The notes under the pieces: model-generated | Databases searched by the model: none | What the model was told of the DNA's origin: nothing | Seen by the model: the letters and a program-made list of their open reading frames with translations, nothing else | DNA from: Spirochaetaceae bacterium | GTDB taxonomy: Bacteria; Spirochaetota; Spirochaetia; Treponematales; Treponemataceae | Length of the DNA: 64,000 nucleotides | Assembly (NCBI GenBank): GCA_017416145.1 | Contig: JAFQDD010000017.1 | Coordinates: 1-64,000 of the forward strand | Reading direction: 5' to 3' | Program-made: the position numbers and the translations under genes | In this document: positions 44,502-54,282 of the stretch, piece by piece | Layout of the letters: every line of letters starts with the position of its first letter | Position numbering within the stretch: position 1 is the stretch's first letter

Positions 44502-46355
44502 CTATCTTAAAATTCCGATTAAATCTTTACGACCAATCTTTTCTAAGGCTTCCCTTACTAAAGGTTGGTTTTCTTTTTTATTGAACTGAAGCAAAGCTCT
44601 TTGTAATCGGCGCTCGTGACCACCTCTTGGAACATAGATTTCTTCCGTGTTGCCGTTTTTATCTTTTTCGTGGGGATTTAAGCCTGTGTAATACATACAG
44701 GTTGCCAAATTTCCCGGTGTTGGGTAAAAGTCCTGCACTTGATCTGGCACAAATCCTGTTTTTTTTAGATATAAGGCAACTTCCAAGGCTTCTTCCAATC
44801 CAGCTCCCGGAAGTCCAGCAATATAATATGGCACTAAAAACTGCTTTTTCCCAAGCTCCTTGTTGATTTTAGCGTATTCTTCTGCAAAATCCTTGTACAC
44901 AGAGTGAGAGCTTTTTCTAACCAGTTTTAGAACTTTGTCACTAACGTGTTCTGGAGCGACTTTTAATTGTCCAGAAATGTGATGTTGGCATAATTCTTTG
45001 AAAAATGTTTTGTCTTTGTCTAACATCAAATAATCAAAGCGGATTCCACTTCGGATAAACACTTTTTTCACCCCAGGGATTTTTCGCAAAGTTCTAAGAA
45101 GTTCCACGTATTCAGTGTGGTCAACATTTACGTTTTTGCAAGGCACAGCTCCAAGACATTCTCGGTTTGGACAGGCTCCCCTTTCTTTTTGTTTTGTACA
45201 AGCGTCATGGCGAAAGTTTGCTGTGGGGCCGCCAACGTCGTGTATGTATCCTTTAAACTCTGGATGCTTTGTTAATGCGACGGCTTCGTTTTTAAGTGAT
45301 TCTATGCTTCGAGTTTGGATTCGCTTTCCTTGGTGAAAGGTTATAGCACAAAAAGAACAGGCTCCAAAACAGCCACGACAGCTGGTTAGAGAAAAAAGCA
45401 CTTCTTCAAGGGCTGGAACTCCAGTTTTGCCATTGGAAGCGGGTTTGTCGTACATTGGGTGCCATCTTCTTGTGTAAGGAAGTTCCATTACTTTGTCGTA
45501 TTGTTCTTGGGTTAGGGGATGTGATGGTGGCTCTTGGACTAAAAATCGCTCTTCGGCTTGTTCAACTAAGGGTTTTGCAGAAATTGAATCTGTGTTTGAT
45601 TCTTGGATTATGTAACTTTTTGCAAAGGCGATTTTTCCTTCTTTTGTGTTGGCTGAAACTTCTTGGTAGCTTGGCAAAAAGATTGCATCACTTGGGATTT
45701 CTTCTTTTTTTGAGGTACGATAGCAAGTTCCTCGTACACCTCGAATTTTTGCCACTTCTTTAGAGGTCGCAAAACCATCTTCTGAATATTTTGCAATTTC
45801 TTTGATTTTGGCTGCCAATTCTAGGATTGAGTTTTCACCCATGCCATACATTAGTATATCAGCTTTGCTATCGAGTAAAATGGATCGGCGAACAGTATTT
45901 GACCAGTAATCGTAGTGAGAAGTGCGACGCAAAGAAGCTTCTATTCCGCCGATTAAAACGGGAACGCCTTTGTAGGCTTCTCGTACCTTTGTTGTGTAGG
46001 TGATAATTGCCCTGTCTGGACGATTTCCAGCAACACCTCCATGGGCGTAGGCGTCTGAAGAGCGAGGCTTGTTGTTGGCTGTGTAGTTGGAAACCATGGA
46101 ATCCATAGCTCCAGCACTTATTAAAAAGCCAAGACGAGGTCGGCCTAAAACTTTGAAAGATTCTGGGTTTTTTACGTCTGGCTGTGGAATAACTCCAACT
46201 TTATATCCGTGAAAAGTAAGCCAACGTCCCAAAAGTGCTACAGCAAAAGAAGGGTGGTCAACATAGGCATCTCCGCTTACAAAAACGAAGTCCAAATCTT
46301 GCCACCCTCTTTTTTCTAAGTCTAATTTATTTACTGGTAAAAAAGTGTTTTCCAT
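44502..46355 (-). CDS. YgiQ-family radical SAM protein
   Basis: A 617-residue radical SAM protein. The N-terminal YgiQ domain (FVSGDAYVDHPSFAVALLGRWL, PVLIGGIEASLRRTSHYDYWSN) precedes the iron-sulphur site CRGCFGACSFCAITFHQG near residue 325 and GCYIHDVGGPTANFR-type segment. The family is conserved and uncharacterised biochemically. It is 17 nt after the NifU gene and probably co-transcribed with it, in keeping with its need for a 4Fe-4S cluster. Confidence 0.93.
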   Translation of the reverse strand: MENTFLPVNKLDLEKRGWQDLDFVFVSGDAYVDHPSFAVALLGRWLTFHGYKVGVIPQPDVKNPESFKVLGRPRLGFLISAGAMDSMVSNYTANNKPRSSDAYAHGGVAGNRPDRAIITYTTKVREAYKGVPVLIGGIEASLRRTSHYDYWSNTVRRSILLDSKADILMYGMGENSILELAAKIKEIAKYSEDGFATSKEVAKIRGVRGTCYRTSKKEEIPSDAIFLPSYQEVSANTKEGKIAFAKSYIIQESNTDSISAKPLVEQAEERFLVQEPPSHPLTQEQYDKVMELPYTRRWHPMYDKPASNGKTGVPALEEVLFSLTSCRGCFGACSFCAITFHQGKRIQTRSIESLKNEAVALTKHPEFKGYIHDVGGPTANFRHDACTKQKERGACPNRECLGAVPCKNVNVDHTEYVELLRTLRKIPGVKKVFIRSGIRFDYLMLDKDKTFFKELCQHHISGQLKVAPEHVSDKVLKLVRKSSHSVYKDFAEEYAKINKELGKKQFLVPYYIAGLPGAGLEEALEVALYLKKTGFVPDQVQDFYPTPGNLATCMYYTGLNPHEKDKNGNTEEIYVPRGGHERRLQRALLQFNKKENQPLVREALEKIGRKDLIGILR

Positions 46356-46372
46356 TGATTAAAGATGCAAAA

Positions 46373-46600
46373 TTAGAATGCTTGAACAACTTCTAAATCA
46401 GCAGAAACCTTGTCCTTAAGATAGCGTTCAACACCTTGTTTTAAAGTCATTGTTGCCATAGGACAATTTCCACATGCCCCAGTTAAGCGAACGTAAACTT
46501 TGTTATCTTCAAAAGAAACAAATTCCAAATCTCCACCGTCGGCTTGAAGTTGTGGTCTCATATCGTCTAAAGCTTTTTTGATTTTATCTAATAATTCCAT
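46373..46600 (-). CDS. NifU-domain Fe-S cluster scaffold protein
   Basis: A 75-residue protein consisting of the NifU C-terminal domain: LQADGGDLEFVSFEDNKVYVRLTGACGNCPMATMTLKQGVE with the conserved CxxC. It carries or hands over an iron-sulphur cluster. AGGAG precedes the ATG. Confidence 0.93.
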   Translation of the reverse strand: MELLDKIKKALDDMRPQLQADGGDLEFVSFEDNKVYVRLTGACGNCPMATMTLKQGVERYLKDKVSADLEVVQAF

Positions 46601-46792
46601 AATTTTCTCCTATAGAAAAGTTTGCAACGTAAACTTTTAGACAAACAGTTCGACACTATTTCAGAAGAAGAGTTTGTCTTTTTCTCCAAAATTTGCTAAT
46701 GGATTTTTGAAAAGTCTTATACTTATATTCTATAAATTGTACTTAATCTTGTAAAGATGTTTTTATAAACAGAGTAAGATGCTTTAAATTTT

Positions 46793-48022
46793 CTAGATAA
46801 AGTATTTGATTTCTTGACGCTCTGTGGTTTTCATTTTTTGCGAAACTATGTATGTACCAAATATCATTGTAAGAGAATCTAAAGCGGCTGCAAAACTGCA
46901 CAAAATAAAGGCGACAGGTTTTAACAACAGATAACCGGCTTCAAATCCTCGTCCATAAGTTGCACAAAGGACGGTTAAAGCTAAGAATGTAGAACCTGTT
47001 GGAAGTGCACCAAGGAAAAATGAGCTGATAGCTGCAAAACCAGCTACCCAAACCACATCTGAAAAAGAAATATTTAAGGCATTGTAGGAGCGAAATATTA
47101 CGATAAAAGATATTGCAACCACAAGAGCTGACCCTGCACGAGAAAAAATTGCAAATAAAGGTGTCACAGTTGATGTAGACCGTCTTTTAATTCCAAGACT
47201 TTCTCTGTTGTGACGCATAGCAAGAGCCAATGTTAGATTTGTATCGCCGGAGAAAAATGCAGCGAAAAATGTTGCTAAAGAGGCAAATAAAACTCTATAT
47301 GGGCGAGTTTCTTTGCAAACAAGATACAAAATTAATGGATAAATTATTACAGCAACAATGAAAAGAATTACAGTCAATAGAATAATTAAACCGTTATAAA
47401 TTCCTGTAGATAAAACATCCATAAATTGGAACATCCACAAGGAAGTAACTGCAATTAGTCCAATTGCAAAAATATCAATAAAAAAGTTCATAACAGCGTT
47501 GCAAACTTTTGTAAGAGAATCAAAAAGTGCAACTGTTGGTTTTGAATCAACTTTGTCTACTGCACAACCAATTCCTAAAAGACCTGCAAAAATTACAGCT
47601 GGTAACAAGTACATACCGTTTAACAGTGACTCAAAGGCAGAATGTGGGAAAAGTAATTTTATATTTTCAAAAATATTTAATGTTTCCCCTTGAATGACTC
47701 TGTCAGCTGAAATTGGGATACGAGGAAGTTTTACGATAAAAATTGCAACCAACCCAAGAATTGTTAGCAAAAGAGTGGATGAAACAATAACTAGCAAAGT
47801 TATCAAAAGAGTTTTGAAAAACTTTTTTGTATCTCTAAGTTTGAAAACTGCAACTGTAAAGCTAAAAAACACAAGTGGAACAAGCAAAAATCGTACAGTT
47901 CTAATGGCAATATCAGAAAGGAAACTTACAATTCCAGTGTCTGTTAGTAGATTTTCTGGTAATACAAAAGCAGCAATTATACCAAGTGCAATACCAATTA
48001 AATATTTAATCCAAATTTTCAT
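46793..48022 (-). CDS. Dicarboxylate/amino acid:cation symporter (DAACS)
   Basis: A 409-residue membrane transporter of the glutamate/serine/dicarboxylate family with about eight spans and two re-entrant loops. Visible motifs are IRTVRFLLVPLVFFSFTVAVFKL, FSRAGSALVVAISF and ALPTGSTFLALTVLCATYGRG. I choose ATG 48022 because GGAGG is just upstream; the frame begins four codons earlier at a TTG within the ribosome site. Substrate not predictable. A promoter followed by a hairpin lies in its leader. Confidence 0.9.
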   Translation of the reverse strand: MKIWIKYLIGIALGIIAAFVLPENLLTDTGIVSFLSDIAIRTVRFLLVPLVFFSFTVAVFKLRDTKKFFKTLLITLLVIVSSTLLLTILGLVAIFIVKLPRIPISADRVIQGETLNIFENIKLLFPHSAFESLLNGMYLLPAVIFAGLLGIGCAVDKVDSKPTVALFDSLTKVCNAVMNFFIDIFAIGLIAVTSLWMFQFMDVLSTGIYNGLIILLTVILFIVAVIIYPLILYLVCKETRPYRVLFASLATFFAAFFSGDTNLTLALAMRHNRESLGIKRRSTSTVTPLFAIFSRAGSALVVAISFIVIFRSYNALNISFSDVVWVAGFAAISSFFLGALPTGSTFLALTVLCATYGRGFEAGYLLLKPVAFILCSFAAALDSLTMIFGTYIVSQKMKTTERQEIKYFI

Positions 48023-48063
48023 TATTTCCTCCAAGGGAAAGTTGTTTTACATTTTAGGAAGGC

Positions 48064-48098
48064 AAAAAAAATGCCCTAGATTTTAGAAAATCTAAGGC
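48064..48098 (-). terminator. Terminator-like hairpin in the DAACS leader
   Basis: GCCTTAGATTTT pairs with AAAATCTAGGGC (48073-48098) and is followed by eight T on the minus strand. It can end the nfn operon, but it also lies downstream of a good promoter for the symporter gene. Confidence 0.7.
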
Positions 48099-48100
48099 AC

Positions 48101-48130
48101 ATTATACACTATTTATACTAAGTATTTCAA
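48101..48130 (-). promoter_or_regulatory. Promoter upstream of the DAACS hairpin
   Basis: TTGAAA (48125-48130), 18-nt spacer, TATAAT (48101-48106). Its start site would fall at the foot of the hairpin. Confidence 0.55.
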
Positions 48131-48138
48131 ATACCTAA

Positions 48139-49638
48139 TTATTTATTTAAATAATTGTTGATACTTGCAGCGGCTTTTCTTCCTTCTCCCATTGCAAGAA
48201 TAACTGTGGCTGCTCCAAGAACAATGTCTCCACCAGCCCAAACACCTTCAATTGATGTCATTCCTGTTTCATCAACTGTAATGTGTCCTTTTTTGTCTAC
48301 AGTTAAACCTGGTGTAGTTTTTTCCATCAATGGGTTTGAACCGTTTCCTAAAGCTACGATAACTGCATCACAGTCGATGTCGTGTTCGCTACCTGGAATT
48401 GCTACTGGGCTTCTTCTTCCACTGGCATCTGGTTCACCAAGCTCGTAAGAAAGAACTGTTACAGATTTTACACGTCCGTTTTCATCACCATTAATTTTTA
48501 CAGGGTTTTCAAGATAGCGGAAGTTTACCCCTTCTTCTTCAGCGTGAGCAACTTCTTCACGACGAGCTGGCATTTCAGCCTTTGTACGACGGTAGATAAT
48601 ATCAACTTCATCTGCACCAAGGCGATATCCCATACGAGCTGCGTCCATTGCTACGTTTCCACCACCAACTACAACAACGTGTTTTGCTTCGTAAAGTGGA
48701 GTATCTGCGTGTTCTCTGTCGTAAGCTTTCATTAGGTTTGCACGAGTTAGGTATTCGTTAGCACTGAAAACACCGATTAGGTTTTCACCTTCAATGTTCA
48801 TAAACTTTGGAAGCCCTGCACCTGTTCCGATAAATGCTGCGTCGAATCCAGCTTCTTTTAATAATTGAGGAAGAGTTCCTGTGCGACCAACTAAGAAATT
48901 TGTGCGGAATTCTACACCCATTTGTTTTAGCATATCAATTTCTTTTGCTACGATTGATTTTGGTAAACGAAATTCTGGAATACCGTAAACCATAACGCCA
49001 CCAGCTTTGTGGAAAGCTTCAAAAACTGTAACGCTGTGACCAGCACGGCGAACGTCTGCTGCAACAGTAAGACCTGCAGGACCTGAACCAATGATTGCAA
49101 CTTTTTTACCAGTTTCTGGTGCAACTTCTGGAACTGATTGAAGATTGTTTTCTCTTTCAAAATCAGCACAGAATCTTTCTAGACGACCGATAGAAACTGC
49201 TTTTTCGGCATTTTTGTATGTTTTTCCAACAGTACATTGACCTTGGCATTGTTTTTCTTGAGGACAAACACGTCCACAAATTGCAGGAAGAAGGTTAGCT
49301 GTTTTAATGATGTCAACAGCAGCTTTAAACTCACCTTTAGCAACTTCTGCAAGGAATTGTGGAATTGGCACGTTTACAGGACAACCGTTTACACAAGGAG
49401 CTGTTTTACATTGTAGACATCTATTTGCTTCTACAATAGCTTGTTCTTTTGTGTAACCAAGAGCAACTTCAGTCATAAGTCTAGCTCTTTCTTTTGGCTC
49501 CCCTGTAGGCATTTCTTGTTGAGGAATAGCCATTCTATCCTTTGGAGATAGAGGACCATTTGCAAGAGTTGCTTGAAGTTTTTCGTATTCAGTTTTTGCA
49601 CTTGCTGCTAGATTTTCAAAAGAAATATATTCACTCAT
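48139..49638 (-). CDS. NfnB / GltD-like NADPH:ferredoxin oxidoreductase large subunit
   Basis: A 499-residue flavoprotein annotated in many genomes as glutamate synthase small subunit. An N-terminal iron-sulphur domain (CLQCKTAPCVNGCPVNVPIPQFL, GRVCPQEKQCQGQC) precedes two Rossmann nucleotide sites: VAIIGSGPAGLTVAADVRRAG and VVVVGGGNVAMDAARMGYR. There is no glutamate synthase large subunit nearby. Its partner, overlapping at 49638, is an FAD/NAD-binding subunit, so the pair is best read as electron-bifurcating NfnAB (NADH-dependent reduced ferredoxin:NADP+ oxidoreductase). Confidence 0.9.
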   Translation of the reverse strand: MSEYISFENLAASAKTEYEKLQATLANGPLSPKDRMAIPQQEMPTGEPKERARLMTEVALGYTKEQAIVEANRCLQCKTAPCVNGCPVNVPIPQFLAEVAKGEFKAAVDIIKTANLLPAICGRVCPQEKQCQGQCTVGKTYKNAEKAVSIGRLERFCADFERENNLQSVPEVAPETGKKVAIIGSGPAGLTVAADVRRAGHSVTVFEAFHKAGGVMVYGIPEFRLPKSIVAKEIDMLKQMGVEFRTNFLVGRTGTLPQLLKEAGFDAAFIGTGAGLPKFMNIEGENLIGVFSANEYLTRANLMKAYDREHADTPLYEAKHVVVVGGGNVAMDAARMGYRLGADEVDIIYRRTKAEMPARREEVAHAEEEGVNFRYLENPVKINGDENGRVKSVTVLSYELGEPDASGRRSPVAIPGSEHDIDCDAVIVALGNGSNPLMEKTTPGLTVDKKGHITVDETGMTSIEGVWAGGDIVLGAATVILAMGEGRKAAASINNYLNK

Positions 49639-50498
49639 TATTTTGCTCCTTTTGCAATAGCATCTGCTTGTGCTTCCATTCTACATTTGTGTAAATCTTC
49701 AGCTTCTCTATCTTTGAATGATTTCATTCTCATCATCATATTATCCCAGTCAACTAAGTGACCGTCGAATTCTGGACCATCAACACAAACAAATTTTGTT
49801 TCACCACCGATAGAAACACGACATCCACCACACATACCAGTTCCGTCAATCATAATTGTGTTTAGAGAAACTGTTGTTGGTACATTGAAAGGTTTTGTGG
49901 TTAATGCACAGAATTTCATCATGATTGGAGGTCCAATAGCAACAACTTCTGCTGGAGGACATTGAGATTCACAAATTTGTTTTAGAGGTTCTGTAACAAG
50001 ACCCTTTGTTCCAGCAGAACCATCGTCTGTCATAATGTAAAGTTCGTCTGCTAGAGCTCTCATTTCATCTTCAAAAATAAGAAGATCTTTGTTTCTAGCA
50101 CCCATAATTACAATAACTTTGTTTCCAGCTGCTTTGTGAGCTTGTACGATTGGATGAAGTGGAGCAACACCAATACCACCACCAACACAAACAACTGTGC
50201 CTTTTTTTTCTATGTGAGTAGGATTTCCAAGTGGTCCTAAAACAGCACCAAGCTTGTCACCTTGATTTTTCCGTGAAAGTTTAAGAGTTGTAGCACCAAC
50301 AGCTTGGAAAACTAGAGCAATCCAGCCTTCTTCTGCGTTTGCGTCTGCAATTGTAAGAGGAACACGTTCACCGTATTCAATGTCAAGTTGAACTAAAACG
50401 AATTGCCCAGCTTTTCTGTTTCTGGCAATATCTGGAGCTTCAACTTTGAAGTAAAATACATCAGCAGATAACTGACGTTTTTCAAGGATTGTATACAT
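49638..50498 (-). CDS. NfnA / sulfide dehydrogenase-type FAD/NAD(P)-binding subunit
   Basis: A 286-residue ferredoxin-reductase-like subunit. The FAD site is RVPLTIADANAEEGWIALVFQ, the NAD site VCVGGGIGVAPLHPIV, and the C-terminal [2Fe-2S] cysteines are GTGMCGGCRVSIGGETKFVCVDGPEF. GGAG precedes the ATG. It forms a heterodimer with the downstream subunit, balancing NADH, NADPH and ferredoxin pools in an anaerobe. Confidence 0.92.
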   Translation of the reverse strand: MYTILEKRQLSADVFYFKVEAPDIARNRKAGQFVLVQLDIEYGERVPLTIADANAEEGWIALVFQAVGATTLKLSRKNQGDKLGAVLGPLGNPTHIEKKGTVVCVGGGIGVAPLHPIVQAHKAAGNKVIVIMGARNKDLLIFEDEMRALADELYIMTDDGSAGTKGLVTEPLKQICESQCPPAEVVAIGPPIMMKFCALTTKPFNVPTTVSLNTIMIDGTGMCGGCRVSIGGETKFVCVDGPEFDGHLVDWDNMMMRMKSFKDREAEDLHKCRMEAQADAIAKGAK

Positions 50499-50700
50499 TA
50501 CACATCTCCAAAAAATAAAATATAGGAATCTTCTAGAATAACATTTTCCTAAAATATTACTGTAAAACTTAAGTATTATTCAAGTAGACATTTTGTTGAA
50601 TTCTGTTAAATTATTGTAATTTAGTGCTTTTTGTGCAGTTTATTTGAAAAAAATGCAAAAGAAGGGATGGAGGGAAAATATAGAGTACTTTCTCCCAATA

Positions 50701-50709
50701 TGCTATAAT
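50701..50709 (+). promoter_or_regulatory. Extended -10 promoter of the UDG-like gene
   Basis: TGCTATAAT, 32 nt before the ATG, with AAGGAAC as ribosome site. Confidence 0.5.
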
Positions 50710-50741
50710 TCCATTATACGCTTTTACACAAGGAACAAAAA

Positions 50742-51488
50742 ATGACCAAGGCTGAGTTTGAGAGATTTTGTCAATTTCGGGAAATGTTTAAAAATCAAAT
50801 TGAAGAATGGAAAAAGCAACTTAGTGGCCAAGAGGCGAATATCAAATTGATGCAAAAAAACTTGGCAAAAAAAGATGGGGTGCCAGACTACAGTTTGGAT
50901 AACATTTTGGTTTACAACAAGGCTTTGGATGAGGTTTCGGAACAGGATAATATTAAACTTATTGTGATTGGGGATAATCCTGGGAAGCAAGAGCAACTGG
51001 CTCAAAATCAAAAATATTTGGTGGGACAAGCTGGGAAAATTGCTGAGGGATTTTTTGCTCGAAATCCAGAGTTGGAAACAGATTTTCGAAAAAATGTGAT
51101 TATTCTGAACAAAACTCCTTTGCACACAGCAAAAACTAAAGAACTTTTGGCCTTAACCAAGGATTCTGACCCAGTTGTGAAGCAGATTTTTGAAGAAAGC
51201 CAAATTTTTATGGCAAAGGAAACTGCCAATCTTGCAAGGGATTTGAACCTTGAAATTTGGCTTGTGGGATATAGCGAGTTAAAATCAAAGGGGATTTTTA
51301 GCATTTACAAAGAAAGTTTAAAAGCTGCTTTCGAGGATTTTAGTAAATCTAAGGTTTATGTGTATCAGCATTTTTCTATGAACAGATTTTTGGTGGATTT
51401 GAAAGAAAACTTTGATTCTAGCAAAAATTTAAAAGAAAATTTAATATCCATTGGGGAAAATCACCGAAAAGAGATTTTTGGTTTATAA
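50742..51488 (+). CDS. Uracil-DNA-glycosylase-superfamily protein
   Basis: A 248-residue protein. The segment IVIGDNPGKQEQ...KYLVGQAGKIAEGFF corresponds to motif 1 of UDG families (GDxPGxxE and VGxAG), NVIILNKTPLHTAK to the Asn strand, and VYQHFSMNRFL to the distal His motif. The N-terminal ~70 residues are helical and extra. Uracil removal is plausible but the motif 1 form is unusual, so activity is uncertain. It is 16 nt before the radical SAM gene. Confidence 0.7.
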   Translation: MTKAEFERFCQFREMFKNQIEEWKKQLSGQEANIKLMQKNLAKKDGVPDYSLDNILVYNKALDEVSEQDNIKLIVIGDNPGKQEQLAQNQKYLVGQAGKIAEGFFARNPELETDFRKNVIILNKTPLHTAKTKELLALTKDSDPVVKQIFEESQIFMAKETANLARDLNLEIWLVGYSELKSKGIFSIYKESLKAAFEDFSKSKVYVYQHFSMNRFLVDLKENFDSSKNLKENLISIGENHRKEIFGL

Positions 51489-51504
51489 TTTGGGGGATTT
51501 TTAA

Positions 51505-53331
51505 ATGAAAGAAAAAATTGTTTGTGCCACTTTGCTAGTAGAAAAATCTCCTCAGGCTTTGCCTTTGGGAGCCGCTTGTGTTGCTTCTAGCATAAAAAGT
51601 CGCTTTAAAAATCTCGAGGTTTTGCTTTTTTCTCCCACAATGGAAGATTCTGAATATTTTGGAAAAAGCGATGTAAAAAAGGCTAACATTTTTGCAGAAA
51701 ATCTTTTGGAATTTGCAGGAGTAGACGCTGAAAATTCTATAAAAGCTGTGTGTCTTTCTGTTTATGTTTGGAATCGGCTGGTTTTGGAAAAAGTTGGCTT
51801 ATCCCTTATGGAAAAAGGAATTTTGGTAATTGCTGGAGGCCCTGAAATTACTGCAAATCCAGACAGTTTTGTGGGAGCCGATTTTGTGGTTTCTGGTGAA
51901 GGAGAAGCTGCTGTTCCACTTCTTTTGGAAAAACTTGAAAAATCTTCAAAATCTGGTATAGATGATACATCTATTTTTGAAAAGGACTTTGCAGAAGAAG
52001 CTTTTTTTGTGGAAAAGTCTAAATATCACCCAGAAACAAAAAAAGTATTTTACAAAAAATCTCTTGCTGGAGAAGACTTAACTTCCCCATATTTAGATGG
52101 AACTTTGGATTTATCAAAATACGAAGGAGCTTTGTGGGAATTGGCTAGAGGATGTCCTTTTAAGTGTTCTTATTGCTATGAAAGTAAGGGCGAGAAAAAG
52201 GTGCGGCTTCTTCCAATGGAACGGATTGAAAAAGAGCTAAAACTTTTTGCAGAAAAAGATGTGCCACAGGTTTTTGTCCTTGATCCAACTTACAACGCAA
52301 ATAAAGAAAGAGCTTTGTCTTTGCTTAAGATGATGGCGAAAATCACTTCAAACACTTTTTATTATTTTGAAGCTCGGGCAGAGTTTATAGACAGACAAAT
52401 TGCCAAGGCTTTTACAAAACTTCCTTGTGCAGTGCAATTTGGCCTTCAATCCAGTGATGAAGAAGTGCTTAAAAAGGTGAACCGAAGTTTTAATAAGGCT
52501 CAGTTTGTGAAAAATATAAATATCCTAAATCAAGAAGGGGTGATTTTTGGCTTTGACTTGATTTATGGACTTCCTGGAGATAATTTGTCTGGATTTTGCA
52601 ACAGTATAGATTTTGCCCTAAATCTTATGCCAAATAATCTTGAGCTTTTTTGTCTTTCGGTGCTTCGGGGAACTGATTTATTTGATGATGCCAAGGGATA
52701 TGGGCTTGTTTTTCAAGAAGAAGCTCCATATCACGTGATTGAAACTCCGGGCTTCTCAAAAGATGATATGAAAAAAGCTGCCAAAGTTTCTGCGGCTTGT
52801 AACGTATTTTACAACAAAGGTCGCGCAGTTCCTTGGTTTGCTTCTTTGATGAAGGCTTTGCAAATTAAACCAAGCAAGTTTTTTAAGGATTTTATTGCTT
52901 GGTATGAATCTAAAAAATGTAATTTTGCCCCAAAAAATGAAAAAAAACTTTCTATTGAAGAACTTTCTTTGGCTTGTGTTTCTCACAAAGAAGTGGAAAA
53001 ACTGCAACTTGATTTCCTTCGGGATTATCTTGATGGTGGCTTTTCTTCTGGAAACTCTAGTGTAAAATCTAGTGGAAAAACTGGCAAAAAACAATATTTG
53101 TTACCAACTGTGGAAAACTTAATTCGCTTTAACGGTGCAATTTCTAGAGTTACCGCAGATGGCACTAAAGAAAAACTTAGTCTTGCTTTCCACCCAGATG
53201 ATTTAGCTTCTCCATATGCAGCGGATATGGTGTTTTTTGCCAAAAACTGTAGCCGCTTTGGTTGTGAAGTGGCAATAGAAATGGGAAGCCAGGGAATCTG
53301 GTGGCAGGTAAAGGAAAAGGGAAAGAGGTAG
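51505..53331 (+). CDS. B12-binding domain radical SAM protein
   Basis: A 608-residue enzyme of the B12-dependent radical SAM class. An N-terminal cobalamin-binding-like fold (PLGAACVASSIKSRF, LVIAGGPEITANP) is followed by the cluster motif ARGCPFKCSYCYESKG near residue 215 and radical SAM strands (VFVLDPTYN, CAVQFGLQSSDEEVLKKVNR). The C-terminal ~200 residues match the DUF4080-type extension. Substrate unknown. GGGGGAT precedes the ATG. Confidence 0.88.
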   Translation: MKEKIVCATLLVEKSPQALPLGAACVASSIKSRFKNLEVLLFSPTMEDSEYFGKSDVKKANIFAENLLEFAGVDAENSIKAVCLSVYVWNRLVLEKVGLSLMEKGILVIAGGPEITANPDSFVGADFVVSGEGEAAVPLLLEKLEKSSKSGIDDTSIFEKDFAEEAFFVEKSKYHPETKKVFYKKSLAGEDLTSPYLDGTLDLSKYEGALWELARGCPFKCSYCYESKGEKKVRLLPMERIEKELKLFAEKDVPQVFVLDPTYNANKERALSLLKMMAKITSNTFYYFEARAEFIDRQIAKAFTKLPCAVQFGLQSSDEEVLKKVNRSFNKAQFVKNINILNQEGVIFGFDLIYGLPGDNLSGFCNSIDFALNLMPNNLELFCLSVLRGTDLFDDAKGYGLVFQEEAPYHVIETPGFSKDDMKKAAKVSAACNVFYNKGRAVPWFASLMKALQIKPSKFFKDFIAWYESKKCNFAPKNEKKLSIEELSLACVSHKEVEKLQLDFLRDYLDGGFSSGNSSVKSSGKTGKKQYLLPTVENLIRFNGAISRVTADGTKEKLSLAFHPDDLASPYAADMVFFAKNCSRFGCEVAIEMGSQGIWWQVKEKGKR

Positions 53332-53427
53332 CAGAGATAATATACCAATCGGTATATAGCTATGTAAAAAAAAACAGATGATACGAGGAAAATCCTAATA
53401 TCAACTGTATTATGCTTTTTCTAATGT

Positions 53428-54282
53428 TTATTTTACATCAGTATAGTTTTTACCATCGTACACAAGTGGGATGCCGTAAACTTTTTCGTAAACTTCTTTA
53501 CAAACTCTGTAGTTTTCTTTTTGTAAATATTCACAATTTTCTTTTACACCCGCATCTTTTTTTGGATAAATTGCTGGTAAAATATGAACTGTGTATTCTT
53601 GGATAGGAAAACCGTCTCCGCCAATAAGCTCTGAATCGTTCATTGTAATAAACAATGGGATAATAGGCACTTTATTCATAGCTGCAATTTTGTATGCTCC
53701 AGGTTCAGTTGGTCGAGGTTTTCTGTAGTTCCACCACATTCCTTGTTCTGGGTAAATTAGGATTTTTTCGTTACGAGCAAGTAAAGTTTTTACAGCAGAT
53801 AAAAACTTTTTCATTGTTCCAACATTGCTACTCAATGGCAAAGTGTTACAGTTTCTAAAAAACCAGCCGTAAAGTCCTGGAAATGATGTAAAGTTTCCCT
53901 CACGACAAACTTTGTACAATTCTCTTTTGTGAATGTGTTTTTCTAAAACTTTATAGATTGCAAAATTATCAAAGGCATTAAAGTGGTTACAAGTAATAAC
54001 AGCACCTTTTTTTTCCAATGGAAGATAGTTTTCCATTCCAATTGTTTCTTTGATAATAAGTTGCTTGTTTTTCATTAATTTTTTGATATGGTTTCTAGCA
54101 CAGAAATTTGCAAACTTCATTTTAATTTTGCTAGAAAAATTTTCACAAAGATAGTCAACCATATCTGGCATTAAAGGAATTGTTGGTGGATCGTCTTCAA
54201 CATCCTTTGAAAACCAACCATTTAGTTCGTATTCATCAATCTTCTTTAAAATTGCTAGTCTGCCTGGATCTTTTTCTATCAT
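53428..54282 (-). CDS. Lysophospholipid acyltransferase (PlsC-like)
   Basis: A 284-residue membrane-associated acyltransferase. The catalytic HX4D is TCNHFNAFDNF, and the second and third blocks are NTLPLSSNVGTMKKF and ILIYPEQGMWWNYRKPRPTEPGAYKIA. It transfers an acyl chain to a lysolipid or related acceptor. It overlaps the GT8 gene by ATGA, so it may act on the same glycolipid or surface polymer. Confidence 0.9.
   Translation of the reverse strand: MIEKDPGRLAILKKIDEYELNGWFSKDVEDDPPTIPLMPDMVDYLCENFSSKIKMKFANFCARNHIKKLMKNKQLIIKETIGMENYLPLEKKGAVITCNHFNAFDNFAIYKVLEKHIHKRELYKVCREGNFTSFPGLYGWFFRNCNTLPLSSNVGTMKKFLSAVKTLLARNEKILIYPEQGMWWNYRKPRPTEPGAYKIAAMNKVPIIPLFITMNDSELIGGDGFPIQEYTVHILPAIYPKKDAGVKENCEYLQKENYRVCKEVYEKVYGIPLVYDGKNYTDVK

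Noticed and set aside
48139-49638. Glutamate synthase small subunit (gltD)
   Set aside because: The partner gene is an NfnA-type FAD/NAD-binding subunit and no large GltB subunit is present, so NfnB is more likely.
53341-53356. TATACC-N4-GGTATA palindrome as a TetR-family operator
   Set aside because: It is a perfect 6-bp inverted repeat, but it lies between convergent gene ends with no TetR gene or promoter to control.
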